DNA of 64,000 nt, from contig NZ_SJPX01000002.1 in assembly GCF_007860175.1 (NCBI RefSeq), forward strand, positions 310,001 through 374,000, written 5' to 3'. Position 1 is the stretch's first letter; each line of letters opens with the position of its first letter. The translations under genes were made by a program, and so were the position numbers. Below the pieces are notes generated by a model. That model worked only from the letters and a program-made list of their open reading frames with translations, made no database searches and had not been told where the DNA came from. The DNA comes from Rubripirellula reticaptiva. Lineage in GTDB: Bacteria; Planctomycetota; Planctomycetia; Pirellulales; Pirellulaceae. This document shows positions 1 through 8,967 of the stretch, piece after piece.

Positions 1-242
1 TTCAAACGCACCTCGACCGACTTATCGTCGATCGGCTTGACTTCAAGAATCTCGATACCGGGATGGTCAGCCAACACCTTGTGAGCATCAGCGATTCGGA
101 CGCCGGTGAACTTGATCGTGGATTCTTCGCCGCGGACGACACCCAGCGGACTGAGGCCGCTGACGACGGGAAAGGCCGCCTTCGCCGTGACGCAGAAAAT
201 CAATCCGCCGATGATCGCTGCAAATGTGAATCGAGCTTTCAT
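1..242 (-). CDS. Secreted protein N-terminus, pre-peptidase (PPC)-type; cut by the window edge
   Basis: An ATG at 242 on the minus strand opens a frame with no stop down to position 1, so only the first 80 residues are visible. They begin with a classic signal peptide (KAR charge, hydrophobic core, cleavage near TAKA-AF). The start of an Ig-like fold follows, with the phrase SGLSPLGVVRGEE and then a glycine/valine beta-rich stretch. In planctomycetes this opening is typical of large exported proteins with pre-peptidase C-terminal domains, encoded directly downstream of DUF1501 genes. Here the DUF1501 gene ends 89 nt upstream on the same strand, so the two are probably co-transcribed. Export is well supported. 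The family call is inference from a fragment and its context. Confidence 0.6.
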   Translation of the reverse strand, partial: MKARFTFAAIIGGLIFCVTAKAAFPVVSGLSPLGVVRGEESTIKFTGVRIADAHKVLADHPGIEILEVKPIDDKSVEVRL

Positions 243-330
243 GAGTTCCGCAAAGTGAGAGACAACACAGAGTGCGAGATAACACGTAGCCGGGCGGCTA
301 CATTCCGATTTCCCTAAAGCATCAAGCTTT

Positions 331-1632
331 CTAAGCCATCAAAGGCTCGATCAACTTGCCGCCGTCGACGATTTCGATTGGGCGATCACCGGGTGCCATC
401 AATTCTTTGTCCGAAACGATGCCCATCAATCGGTACATCGTTGCCGCCAAGTCGGCTGGTGAAACCGGATTATTTTCCGGCTCGGCAGCGGTTGAATCCG
501 AGGCTCCGTGGATCACGCCGCCCTTGATACCGCCACCCGCCAGCATGACGCTGAACACTTTGGGCCAGTGATCACGACCAGCGTCAGGGTTAATTTTGGG
601 TGTGCGGCCAAATTCGCTGCTTACCATCACCAGCGTTTCATCCAACATGCCTCGCTCCGACAAGTCATCGATCAGCGCCGCCAAACCGACATCTAAGGTA
701 GGCATCGTGTTGCGGAAGCCCTGGGTAATATTGGTATGCATGTCCCAGCCACCGTACGTCAGCGTGACCAATCGAACACCCGACTCAACCAACCGGCGGG
801 CCATCAGTAATCGCTGGCCAGCGTCGTTCCGCCCGTAACGATCACGGGTCTTAGCGTCTTCCTTCTCGATATCGAAAGCTTCCTTAGCCTTGGGTGTATC
901 GATCAAATCGTAGGCACGTTGATAGAACGTGTTCATCGCGTTGACGTTATCCGCCGATGTTGCCCCAACAAATCGCTGGTTGACGACATCAAGAGCGGCG
1001 CGGCGACGCACGAAACGTTGCTCGTCCACACCGCCTGCCAAATCCAGGTCACGAACCTTAAAATCTGCCCGTGCCGGATCAGAACCAAGTGCAAAGCCAC
1101 CGAAACTGCTAGGCAAATACCCTGTACCTGCGAACTCGTTTGGCACGTTGGGAATGCAAACGTAGGGTGGCAGGTTATTCCGAGGGCCGTATTCGTGACT
1201 GACCACGGCACCGAAACTGGGGTACTGAAGCGCCGGGCTGGGCTTGTACCCGGTGAACATATTATGAGTCCCCCGTTCGTGCGCCGCTTCGCCGTGCGTC
1301 ATCGATCGGATGATACTGAACTTGTCGGCACGCTTGGCTAGCTGAGGAACCGTTTCACAGAACTGTTCGCCCGTGTTAGTTTTGATCGGCCGCAGTTCGC
1401 CACGATATTCAAGCGGACTGTAAGGTTTCGGATCGAACGACTCTTGCTGGGCCATTCCGCCGGGCAAGTAGATGTGGATGACACTCTTGGCTTTGGCCTC
1501 GACAAAGTCATATTGCTTTTGCTCGGCCATCGCTTGCCGCATCAGCAATTCGGGAAGCGACAGGCCAAGCCCGCCAAACGCACCCGCAGCTAGAAAACCG
1601 CGACGACTTAGGGGGTTACCGTAACAGCGCAT
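331..1632 (-). CDS. DUF1501 domain-containing exported protein
   Basis: This is a 433-aa protein of the DUF1501 family, which is structurally related to sulfatases/alkaline phosphatases and greatly expanded in Planctomycetes; its substrate is unknown. Near the N-terminus SRRGFLAAG is a twin-arginine export motif followed by a hydrophobic stretch. Family motifs in order are HIYLPGGMAQQESFDPK, HGEAAHERGTHNMFTGY, GGWDMHTN, SSEFGRTP and GRDHWP, which include likely metal-binding His/Asp residues. The frame is open up to 1842. I chose the ATG at 1632 because AGGAG lies upstream at good spacing and the Tat motif then falls near the N-terminus. Downstream is the fragment of a second exported protein. 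Confidence 0.9.
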   Translation of the reverse strand: MRCYGNPLSRRGFLAAGAFGGLGLSLPELLMRQAMAEQKQYDFVEAKAKSVIHIYLPGGMAQQESFDPKPYSPLEYRGELRPIKTNTGEQFCETVPQLAKRADKFSIIRSMTHGEAAHERGTHNMFTGYKPSPALQYPSFGAVVSHEYGPRNNLPPYVCIPNVPNEFAGTGYLPSSFGGFALGSDPARADFKVRDLDLAGGVDEQRFVRRRAALDVVNQRFVGATSADNVNAMNTFYQRAYDLIDTPKAKEAFDIEKEDAKTRDRYGRNDAGQRLLMARRLVESGVRLVTLTYGGWDMHTNITQGFRNTMPTLDVGLAALIDDLSERGMLDETLVMVSSEFGRTPKINPDAGRDHWPKVFSVMLAGGGIKGGVIHGASDSTAAEPENNPVSPADLAATMYRLMGIVSDKELMAPGDRPIEIVDGGKLIEPLMA

Positions 1633-2236
1633 GGTAAGAATTCTCCTACGAAGAATTTGGGCATGACCGAAGGGGATGAATTCGCCACTTGCCATCAAAA
1701 CGGCAAGGGAGGAATGTAAGGGGGCAGGAAGCAAGTTGGCGGGGCTCGATGTCAACGCGTTCTGCGAGAGAAACGTTTCGAACGAGTGGTCTGCGTCGAT
1801 GTCAGAGACGCATTGTAATTTGACCGGTGGAGAAAATCTCAACCTTTGTCGTGGTTAAACGTATCCGATTGCACTCACTAGGTCAAATTGCCGGGGTCGT
1901 AGCGATGCTAACGCCCCTCTACCGGACCAGTCCGCCGTCGAAGTGATGCGTAAAAACACGCAAAAATGCCGAAAACCGGACAGTTCGGAAATCGCGGTTT
2001 CTTTGCTGAAAAAGAGGACGTTGGATCAGGCTGGCCGCTTGCGTGGTTCGAAAACGACCGATCCGTTAACCACGCTTTGCTTTTTCGGCCGTTTAGCCAC
2101 GAACGTCGCGAACAGTATTTACCGATTCACGATTCCGCCGTCGCGGACAACTCGCCTGTGGAATCACGACAAAGACTGTTGCTACAATAAGAACCGCTCG
2201 ACGCAACTTCTCTCGCACTTCCGCTGAACTTCATTC
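1633..2236. promoter_or_regulatory. 604-nt divergent intergenic region
   Basis: This lies between the DUF1501 gene (minus) and the Ser/Thr kinase (plus), so it should hold both promoters. Short plus-strand open frames here have no recognisable product. A TACAAT hexamer at 2183-2188, about 49 nt before the kinase start, could be a -10 box, but I see no matching -35. No RNA gene or strong hairpin was seen. Confidence 0.3.
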
Positions 2237-4498
2237 ATGTCTGCCGCAGTGTCCTACGATTTTCTGGAATCGCCGACTCAGGCGGGCGACCTCGGCGTGC
2301 TTGGACATTACCGAATCATTTCGGAACTTGGACGCGGCGGCATGGGATTCGTCTTTCGTGCCGAAGACATAAAACTGAAACGTTCGGTCGCCTTGAAGGT
2401 GATGAATCAGAAAATCGCTGCCGTGCCTAACAGCCGCAAACGATTTTTAACTGAAGCACGGTCGATGGCGGCGATTCACCACGACAACGTGGTAACGATT
2501 TTCGAAGTCGGCGAATCCAAGGGCACGCCGTTCATGGCGATGGAAATGTTGGCCGGCCAGACTCTGGAGTCGTACAACAAATCTAACCCCAATCTCTCAT
2601 TCGAAACCATCATCGAATTTGCATCGCAAATCGCTCGTGGTTTGGCTGCGGCTCACGCCAAAGGCATCGTGCACCGAGATATCAAGCCCGCCAACATTTG
2701 GATTCAAGAAGGAGTCGGACGCGTCAAAATCCTGGACTTTGGATTGGCCCTGGCTTCAACTCCGGTCGATCAATTGGCAGGACGCGGCGCCGTCATTGGC
2801 ACGCCTGGTTACCTTGCACCTGAACAAGCCCGTTCGGACCCAATGGATGACCGCAGCGACTTGTACAGCCTCGGCGTGGTCCTTTACGAAATGTGTACCG
2901 GAAAATTGCCGATTCAAGCCAAATCCGTTCCTGGACAGTTGGTTTCAATCTTGGCGCACCGGCCGCAACCAATCCAAGAAATCAACCCTGCGATTCCACA
3001 ACCGCTATGCGACCTGGTTCATAAACTGCTTCGTAAAGAGCCGCGTGCGCGAGTCTCGTCAGCACTCCGATTGCAGGACGAACTAGAGCGTGTCGGCGAA
3101 GAATGTCAGAAAACCACCGAGACGGCCCAGGCCATCAACCGCTTGAAGGAAGGCTTGTCGGAGGTCGTGACGAAGAAGTCCGCAGTCTCGACATTTGACT
3201 TAATTGACGAACCCGAAGAGATCCACGACCCACTCGCTAATCTGCCGCAGACACCCATCGCGATGGTTCCACCGGCCGCGATTTCAGGTGCGATGTCAAC
3301 TGCCCGACCGGTCAATCCAAAATCCATCAAGCAGTCGGCGTCGGACGCCGCACCAAGCTGGCAAGTCTATCTGCCGATCATCGCGATCGTTGCTGTGCTG
3401 CTAATCGCGTTGCCGGTCCTGACTTACTTCTTTACAACCTTCGGACGGAGCACCGAAGCATACGTGGTCGATCAGGCATCCGGCCCCTTTCCCACCCAAA
3501 ACCTAAACACTGCACCGGAGCCCGAGGTTTCGCCCAAGACAAACCAACCGCCCAGTCCCAACCAACAGAACCCCAATGGCGGAAAGTGGAAACGCAACAA
3601 TGGGAATGCGAATGGTGGTAACGGAAACAGCAACGGTAACGGCGACAAGAATAGCAACAACCGAAATGGAAACAGCCAAAACGGTAACGGTGGAGGTAGC
3701 AATAAGGGAACCGAAAAGGGGAACGGCGCCGACAAGCCCAAAGGAAATCCGGAGTCGTCCCCATCGAACCCACAATCGTCACCGATGATTCCTACGGCGG
3801 AGTCTGTGACGGTATCGAAAATGCCCGCCCCGGAAGCGGTGCGGAACCGCCCCGACCCTGAACCGGAATCAATGCCTGCTGAAGAGCCAGCTGTCGAAAG
3901 TCACTGGGAAGTCATCTCGACAATCGACGGACGCGGAGCCGATGCCATGGTGCAAAACGGTGGCGTCAGTGAAAAGCTTGGAAAGCGACCGAGCTTCGGT
4001 GTTCGTACTCGAAACGGGATTCCCATCAACCATTCGTACTTGCGATTTGACCTCGAAAAAGTCAAGCATTTGAGAAAGCACGTGATCAAGTCAGGCCTGA
4101 TTTTGACGGTCGTGGGTAGCAAACACCCCGCCGGCGCCGCGCTACAGGTCTATGGGATTAGCGATGTTGGCATCTGGAACGAAGCGAAATTGGAGTGGGA
4201 CCAAACCCCGTCATCGGACGCCGCACCAAAAACTCTCAGCCAGTTTCCTCTACTGGCTGAAATCTCGGTGCCGGAAGAACCAAATCCTGAAGACGCGGGT
4301 ACCAACCAAGTTAAGATTTCCGACCAACGGATCACCGACTTTATCGCTGAATCCGACGGGCTGGTTACGTTCGCGATTACTGGTGAATGGGGCCAAGCTC
4401 AACTGCGTTTTGTCAGTCGTGAAAAATCATCTGACGAGGCCCCTCAACTGCTGCTAGACGTCCCCAACAATGTCCCCAATCGAAACAACAACAACTAA
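2237..4498 (+). CDS. Transmembrane Ser/Thr protein kinase with C-terminal DNRLRE-like domain
   Basis: A 753-aa Hanks-type kinase. The cytoplasmic kinase domain spans about residues 25-285: glycine loop GRGGMG (33-38), catalytic Lys54 in VALKV, HRDIKPANI with Asp148, DFG at 168-170 and GYLAPEQ. All key residues are present, so it should be active. A single membrane helix lies at about 376-401. It is followed by a linker extremely rich in Asn, Gly and Lys (about 440-510), then an extracytoplasmic beta-rich region (about 570-745) resembling DNRLRE/CBM96-type domains (HSYLRFDL..., VYGISDVGIWNEAKLEWDQTP). The layout suggests a receptor kinase sensing something outside the membrane. The ligand is unknown. 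It stands alone between divergent and convergent neighbours. Confidence 0.88.
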   Translation: MSAAVSYDFLESPTQAGDLGVLGHYRIISELGRGGMGFVFRAEDIKLKRSVALKVMNQKIAAVPNSRKRFLTEARSMAAIHHDNVVTIFEVGESKGTPFMAMEMLAGQTLESYNKSNPNLSFETIIEFASQIARGLAAAHAKGIVHRDIKPANIWIQEGVGRVKILDFGLALASTPVDQLAGRGAVIGTPGYLAPEQARSDPMDDRSDLYSLGVVLYEMCTGKLPIQAKSVPGQLVSILAHRPQPIQEINPAIPQPLCDLVHKLLRKEPRARVSSALRLQDELERVGEECQKTTETAQAINRLKEGLSEVVTKKSAVSTFDLIDEPEEIHDPLANLPQTPIAMVPPAAISGAMSTARPVNPKSIKQSASDAAPSWQVYLPIIAIVAVLLIALPVLTYFFTTFGRSTEAYVVDQASGPFPTQNLNTAPEPEVSPKTNQPPSPNQQNPNGGKWKRNNGNANGGNGNSNGNGDKNSNNRNGNSQNGNGGGSNKGTEKGNGADKPKGNPESSPSNPQSSPMIPTAESVTVSKMPAPEAVRNRPDPEPESMPAEEPAVESHWEVISTIDGRGADAMVQNGGVSEKLGKRPSFGVRTRNGIPINHSYLRFDLEKVKHLRKHVIKSGLILTVVGSKHPAGAALQVYGISDVGIWNEAKLEWDQTPSSDAAPKTLSQFPLLAEISVPEEPNPEDAGTNQVKISDQRITDFIAESDGLVTFAITGEWGQAQLRFVSREKSSDEAPQLLLDVPNNVPNRNNNN

Positions 4499-4666
4499 GT
4501 ATCTCTGACAACGTATCGAAGGTTGTTTTAAATTCGCCGATTGAACCGGGTATTCGAAAGCAACAGCGAGCCATCGCCCGCCAGGCACTCGGTATCGCGT
4601 GATCTCCGACGGCTCACGCGTCGCGGCTCACTAAATCATGATATCGGTGAAGATTTCCGGCTCGAT

Positions 4667-6151
4667 TCACCCTCGCGGCAGCACAATTTCAAACGCAGCG
4701 CCACTCTTGCTCTCGATCACTGCCATCGTCCCGCCGTGCGCGTCAACAACTCGGTGCGCGATCGCCATGCCCAGACCGGTGCCTTTGGTTTTCGTCGTAT
4801 AGAAGGCTTCGAAGATTCGGCGTTGCTGTTCTTCGGATAGACCGGGACCGTTGTCTTTAAACGTGACCGAGATCGCTGGCTCGCCCATCAGTTTCGCTTG
4901 CCGAAACGCAATCGATACTCGGACGGGATCACAGCACGCCGCCAAACTGTTTTCCATCAAATTGCGAAACACTTGTTCGATCCGAAATCCGTCGACGCGG
5001 CAAACCAAATCGACCTCGCCACCATCGGGACTGGTAGCATCCAAATCAACCTGAACGTCTCGCATAGCGATGCTGGTTTCAAGCGAATTCCAAGCCTGTC
5101 GCCAAATCGCCGCAAGATCTGAATTTGAAGTTTCAAGATGAATGGGCGCTGCGAAGTTCCGCAGCTCTTCAAAGAGCCGCTGCAGGTCCTCCCGAGCGCG
5201 AGCGATTCGGGCCACGTCGCCAGCGGCTTCCGAATCCTTGTCGATTTCAAACCCCAACATATCCACACTCGCTTGGATACGTTGCAACGCATTGCGACTT
5301 TCGTGCGCAATCCCTGACAACATTTCTCCCATCGCTGCCAACCGTTCCGATTGAACGAGTTGCTCGCGAGTCTTGTGCAGCTCGGTTGTGTCAGAAATGA
5401 ATCCCTCGATTGCGACCAACTCGCCGCTGTCGGAATACACACCAACGCCTTGTTCCAAGACACGACAAATATCGCCACTGCGATGCAAAATTTTATAGAC
5501 GCACTGAAACGACAGTCCTCGTTCCAATCGCCCCAAGACGACGTCTCGAAGTTCATCGCAATCGGTGCCAACAATTAAGTCGCACCAAGCTGGTTCACCC
5601 GACACCAACTCGTCAGCCGAGTATCCGCAAAGATCTTGGCAACCATCGCTAATGAATTCAAAAGCCCAGCGATCGTCGAACGTGCGTCGGTAAGCCGCAC
5701 CTGGCAAGTTCTTCAGCAACGTCGTCAACCTTCGATCACTTTCAAAGATCGCAGCGTTGACGAGTTTCCGATCCGTGATATCACGAATGATCCCCGTGAA
5801 CAAACGCCGATCAGGCAGCTGAACTTCACTGACAGCCAAATCCATCGGAAAGATGGCCCCACACTTACGCTGGCCTTGAACTTCGCGGCCAATGCCGATG
5901 ATTTTCTTAAGCCCAGTCGTCAAGTAGTTTCCGATGTACTGATCGTGCTCGCTCCGGTAGGGCTGCGGCATCAACATTCGAACATTATTGCCAATCACTT
6001 CGTCGGCGGTGTAGCCAAAGATTCGCTGGGCCGCCGGATTGAACGATTCAATCAAACCTCGCTCGCTGATCGTGATGATCGCATCGACCGCAGTATCGAG
6101 CACGCAGCGCAATTTACGCTCACTTTCCAACAGACGCTCGTTGGCTTTCAT
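4667..6151 (-). CDS. FixL-like PAS-PAS sensor histidine kinase at the end of the cbb3 operon
   Basis: A 494-aa soluble kinase with no membrane segment. PAS1 (about 15-128) closely resembles the haem PAS of FixL: RSEHDQYI carries His69, and IIGIGRE carries Arg89, 20 residues later. This is the same spacing as His200 and Arg220 in Bradyrhizobium FixL, the haem ligand and oxygen-sensing Arg. PAS2 spans about 145-262. HisKA has His283 in GIAHESRN, and the ATPase domain holds DNGPGL and GTGLGMAI. The gene lies 61 nt downstream of ccoS on the same strand, so oxygen-dependent control of the cbb3 oxidase is the obvious hypothesis. No response regulator is adjacent. Related PAS sequences occur in many kinases, so haem binding is inferred. 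Confidence 0.85.
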   Translation of the reverse strand: MKANERLLESERKLRCVLDTAVDAIITISERGLIESFNPAAQRIFGYTADEVIGNNVRMLMPQPYRSEHDQYIGNYLTTGLKKIIGIGREVQGQRKCGAIFPMDLAVSEVQLPDRRLFTGIIRDITDRKLVNAAIFESDRRLTTLLKNLPGAAYRRTFDDRWAFEFISDGCQDLCGYSADELVSGEPAWCDLIVGTDCDELRDVVLGRLERGLSFQCVYKILHRSGDICRVLEQGVGVYSDSGELVAIEGFISDTTELHKTREQLVQSERLAAMGEMLSGIAHESRNALQRIQASVDMLGFEIDKDSEAAGDVARIARAREDLQRLFEELRNFAAPIHLETSNSDLAAIWRQAWNSLETSIAMRDVQVDLDATSPDGGEVDLVCRVDGFRIEQVFRNLMENSLAACCDPVRVSIAFRQAKLMGEPAISVTFKDNGPGLSEEQQRRIFEAFYTTKTKGTGLGMAIAHRVVDAHGGTMAVIESKSGAAFEIVLPRG

Positions 6152-6212
6152 GATGGATCAGCTTTCAAGATGGATCGGCTTTCGTACGACTTTCGGCAAG
6201 TGACAGTTCTTT

Positions 6213-6410
6213 TCACCTGGCAGATTCATCTGGCGACACAGCATCGTCATTTTCACTGGCTAGATCGGATTCACGATCATCGATCAAGATCCGAAGCGCC
6301 GGCGTGTCCATGTCGTCGTACTGTCCGCCACGAATGCACAGCACACATGCGATCATTCCTGCGCCGCCCAAGGCTAACGCGATCGGTAAAGCAATGTAGA
6401 TCACACTCAT
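6213..6410 (-). CDS. ccoS: cbb3 oxidase maturation protein CcoS
   Basis: A 65-aa protein with one N-terminal membrane helix (IYIALPIALALGGAGMIACV) followed by GGQYDDMDTPALRIL, the conserved CcoS signature. CcoS is needed to insert haem and copper cofactors into cbb3-type cytochrome oxidase. The ATG overlaps the ccoI stop by 4 nt (ATGA), which implies translational coupling. The acidic C-terminal tail is of the usual type. Confidence 0.93.
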   Translation of the reverse strand: MSVIYIALPIALALGGAGMIACVLCIRGGQYDDMDTPALRILIDDRESDLASENDDAVSPDESAR

Positions 6411-8962
6411 GATTTTTCAGACGGTTGATCGAAACTAGGATCAGTGCCGGGACGAGTCTTGGGTGACGTCGACCGAAAACCAGTTGGCTTTGGAAACGTA
6501 GGCCACAACAAGGTGAGCGACAATACCGACACCGAACTGATGGGCATCAAGATCGCGGCCAACAGCGGGCTGATCCGCCCTGCCATCGCCAACCCGACGG
6601 CCACTAAATTATAACTAAGCGAAACGGCAAACGCAGTGGAAATCAACCATGACGTGCGACGAGCCCCCGACATCAGATCGACGATGCTGGCCAGATCACC
6701 CGACGCAATGAAAACCGGTGCCGCCTGCAAACTCACCTCCGCGCCGCCCCGCACCGCGATACCGACGTCGGCTGCCGCCAATGCCGCGGCATCGTTTGCT
6801 CCATCCCCCACCATGACGACATGCCCATCATCACGGTTCCGCACGATTCTCAATTTGTCTTCGGGTGACAAGCCACCGTGGACACGCGAACGATCGATAC
6901 CGACACGGCTGGCGACTCGCCGCACGATGTCCGGATGGTCGCCCGACAAGATGCCAATCGTGAACCCTTGCCGCGTCAACTGCGCAATCGTCTCGGCAGC
7001 TTGGGGCCGCAATGGGTCCGAAACGCCCATCACACATACGGCTTCGCTATCGACGGCAATCACCACAGGACTGGCACCGATCGCAAGCGTCCGTTGGACA
7101 GCATCGTGAACGGACTGACCGATCAAGCAACCTTGATGCTCAATGAACAAGACGCTGCCAACTAATACTCGGTGATGATCAACGACCCCAGCCACACCAC
7201 TACGATGGACCTCGACGCCCGTGTCTCTATGATCACGTTCATTGGTCCCCAAGCATGCATATCGAACGATGGCCTCGGCAGTTGGATGACAACAGCCAAA
7301 TTCGACTTGCGCCGCCATGCGGACGACTTCGTCCGTTCCCAACACCAACTCAGCCTGCGGGCGGCCTTGAGTCAAAGTGCCAGTCTTGTCGAACCATAAC
7401 GCGCCCGGCTTTGACAATTGTTGCAACGACGAACCGTCACGAATCAAAATCTTGCGTTTGGCAGCGCGGCCCAGCGAAACCGCGATCGCCAAGGGAGTCG
7501 CCAGGGCGAGTGCACACGGGCAGGCCACAATCAACAGCGATGTTGCGTGCGATGCGGCGACCGCCCATCCCGACGCCCACCATCCGGCCAACACCAACAT
7601 CGCCAAGACCGTGACGACGACCACAAAGACACCACCAATGCGGTCAGCCAACTGAACTACCGGCGTCTTTTCCGAAGCGGCCGCTTCAACCGACTGCATG
7701 ACCTTTCCGATTCGACTGTCTCGCCCAGTTGCCACCACTTCGACGTCGATCGGTCGAACCAAATTCAAAGTGCCTGCCGAAACTTCATCACCACAATTTG
7801 CGGCCACCGAACGACTCTCGCCCGTTAACAGAGAACGGTCCAGCATGGACTGGCCAGCCACAATTCGCCCGTCAGCCGAAATGCTCTCGCCCGGCGATAC
7901 ACGAATCACATCCGCCGGCTTCAACGTGTCGACCAACACCCATTCGGGCTTGCCATCGGTGGTCAATCGCTGAGCATGGATCGGCGTAATCCGCAACAAC
8001 AAATCGACAGCCTTCGCGGCACGGTGTTGCTGATGAAACTGAATCCAACGCCCGATCAGCAACAGAAACACCAACACCGCCAACGAATCAAAGTAGACAT
8101 CGCCCACGCCAGTCAACGCGCTAGTCACGCCGGCGATTGTCCCCACCGACAACCCCAGCGCGACGGGCAAATCCATATGCGGCGTTCGCGTGCGCAGCGA
8201 CGCAATCGCGCCTTTGAAGAACGTACGCCCAGGGATCGCGACCGCAGCCATCCCCAAACCGGTTCCGATCATTCGCAAAAAGAACCGCTGTCCCGGATCA
8301 ACGCCCGACGCATCGCCGGCATACAACGCAACGGCGATCCACATCGCGTTCATCGCACAGAAGCCTGCGATTGCGATCTGCATCAAAAGTCGCCGGTTTT
8401 CCAAGCGAAAGTGGTCATTGCGTTTGGCCGACAACGGGGCAATTTCATAGCCCAGCCGATCCATCAACCGCGCAATATCGCTTAGCACGATTTGCTTCGG
8501 GTTGAACATGACTCGCAACGTATGATCGCTCATCTTCACTCGCGCGACTCGCCATCCCGGCGCTCTCGCGGCCGCATTTTCAATCAACCATGCACAGGCG
8601 GCACAGTGCAGCCCATGGACCGCCAATTCCGCCGTTGCGATTCCGTCACCACCGATACGAGGCGCCGAAGCGCCCAAGAACGCATCACTATCAAACGCGT
8701 CGTAACGGGACTTTTCGCCGGCGGCCGGCGCGGCGGCAGCCCCCGACACCTGATTGCGAAGGGCGTAGTAATCATCCAGCCCCCAGCCGTGAATCAACTC
8801 GTACGCGCCGCGGCAACCGTTACAGCAAAACACGGTTGCCGGATCGGTGTCCGACATGCAAGGTGTCGGCAGCCCACAGTGAACGCAATCCAGTTCCACA
8901 CGACGAACTTGATTGTCATGAGCAGACTTCGTCGTTTCAGATGATGCGGGGATCAAAGACAT
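6407..8962 (-). CDS. ccoI: Copper-exporting P-type ATPase for cbb3 assembly (CcoI/FixI)
   Basis: An 851-aa P1B-type ATPase that supplies copper for cbb3 oxidase assembly. The N-terminus has a Cys-rich domain of the PF12156 type (CVHCG, VFCCNGC; residues 26-50). A heavy-metal-associated domain follows with GLHCAAC (Cys120, Cys123). The catalytic core contains LTGES (379-383), the CPC transport motif (481-483), phosphorylation site DKTGT with Asp525 and GDGAND near the C-terminus. Eight membrane segments are expected. It starts 5 nt after the upstream SafE-like gene ends and overlaps ccoS, in the standard ccoGHIS order. The genome may also carry detoxifying homologues, but context and the Cys-rich N-terminus favour CcoI. 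Confidence 0.94.
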   Translation of the reverse strand: MSLIPASSETTKSAHDNQVRRVELDCVHCGLPTPCMSDTDPATVFCCNGCRGAYELIHGWGLDDYYALRNQVSGAAAAPAAGEKSRYDAFDSDAFLGASAPRIGGDGIATAELAVHGLHCAACAWLIENAAARAPGWRVARVKMSDHTLRVMFNPKQIVLSDIARLMDRLGYEIAPLSAKRNDHFRLENRRLLMQIAIAGFCAMNAMWIAVALYAGDASGVDPGQRFFLRMIGTGLGMAAVAIPGRTFFKGAIASLRTRTPHMDLPVALGLSVGTIAGVTSALTGVGDVYFDSLAVLVFLLLIGRWIQFHQQHRAAKAVDLLLRITPIHAQRLTTDGKPEWVLVDTLKPADVIRVSPGESISADGRIVAGQSMLDRSLLTGESRSVAANCGDEVSAGTLNLVRPIDVEVVATGRDSRIGKVMQSVEAAASEKTPVVQLADRIGGVFVVVVTVLAMLVLAGWWASGWAVAASHATSLLIVACPCALALATPLAIAVSLGRAAKRKILIRDGSSLQQLSKPGALWFDKTGTLTQGRPQAELVLGTDEVVRMAAQVEFGCCHPTAEAIVRYACLGTNERDHRDTGVEVHRSGVAGVVDHHRVLVGSVLFIEHQGCLIGQSVHDAVQRTLAIGASPVVIAVDSEAVCVMGVSDPLRPQAAETIAQLTRQGFTIGILSGDHPDIVRRVASRVGIDRSRVHGGLSPEDKLRIVRNRDDGHVVMVGDGANDAAALAAADVGIAVRGGAEVSLQAAPVFIASGDLASIVDLMSGARRTSWLISTAFAVSLSYNLVAVGLAMAGRISPLLAAILMPISSVSVLSLTLLWPTFPKPTGFRSTSPKTRPGTDPSFDQPSEKS

Positions 8963-8967
8963 GTCGA

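Noticed and set aside
1943-2227. 94-codon plus-strand frame before the kinase gene
   Set aside because: Rich in Arg, Thr and Cys with no family match; it probably belongs to the promoter and leader region.
3432-3782. Arg/Phe/Cys-rich minus-strand frames inside the kinase gene
   Set aside because: These are complements of the Asn/Gly-coding repeat linker.
6152-6185. Near-repeat GATGGATC(A/G)GCTTTC occurring twice
   Set aside because: Only two short imperfect copies next to the kinase start; not enough to call an element.
5636-6412. 258-codon plus-strand open frame
   Set aside because: It is antisense to the FixL-like kinase and ccoS, both strongly supported.
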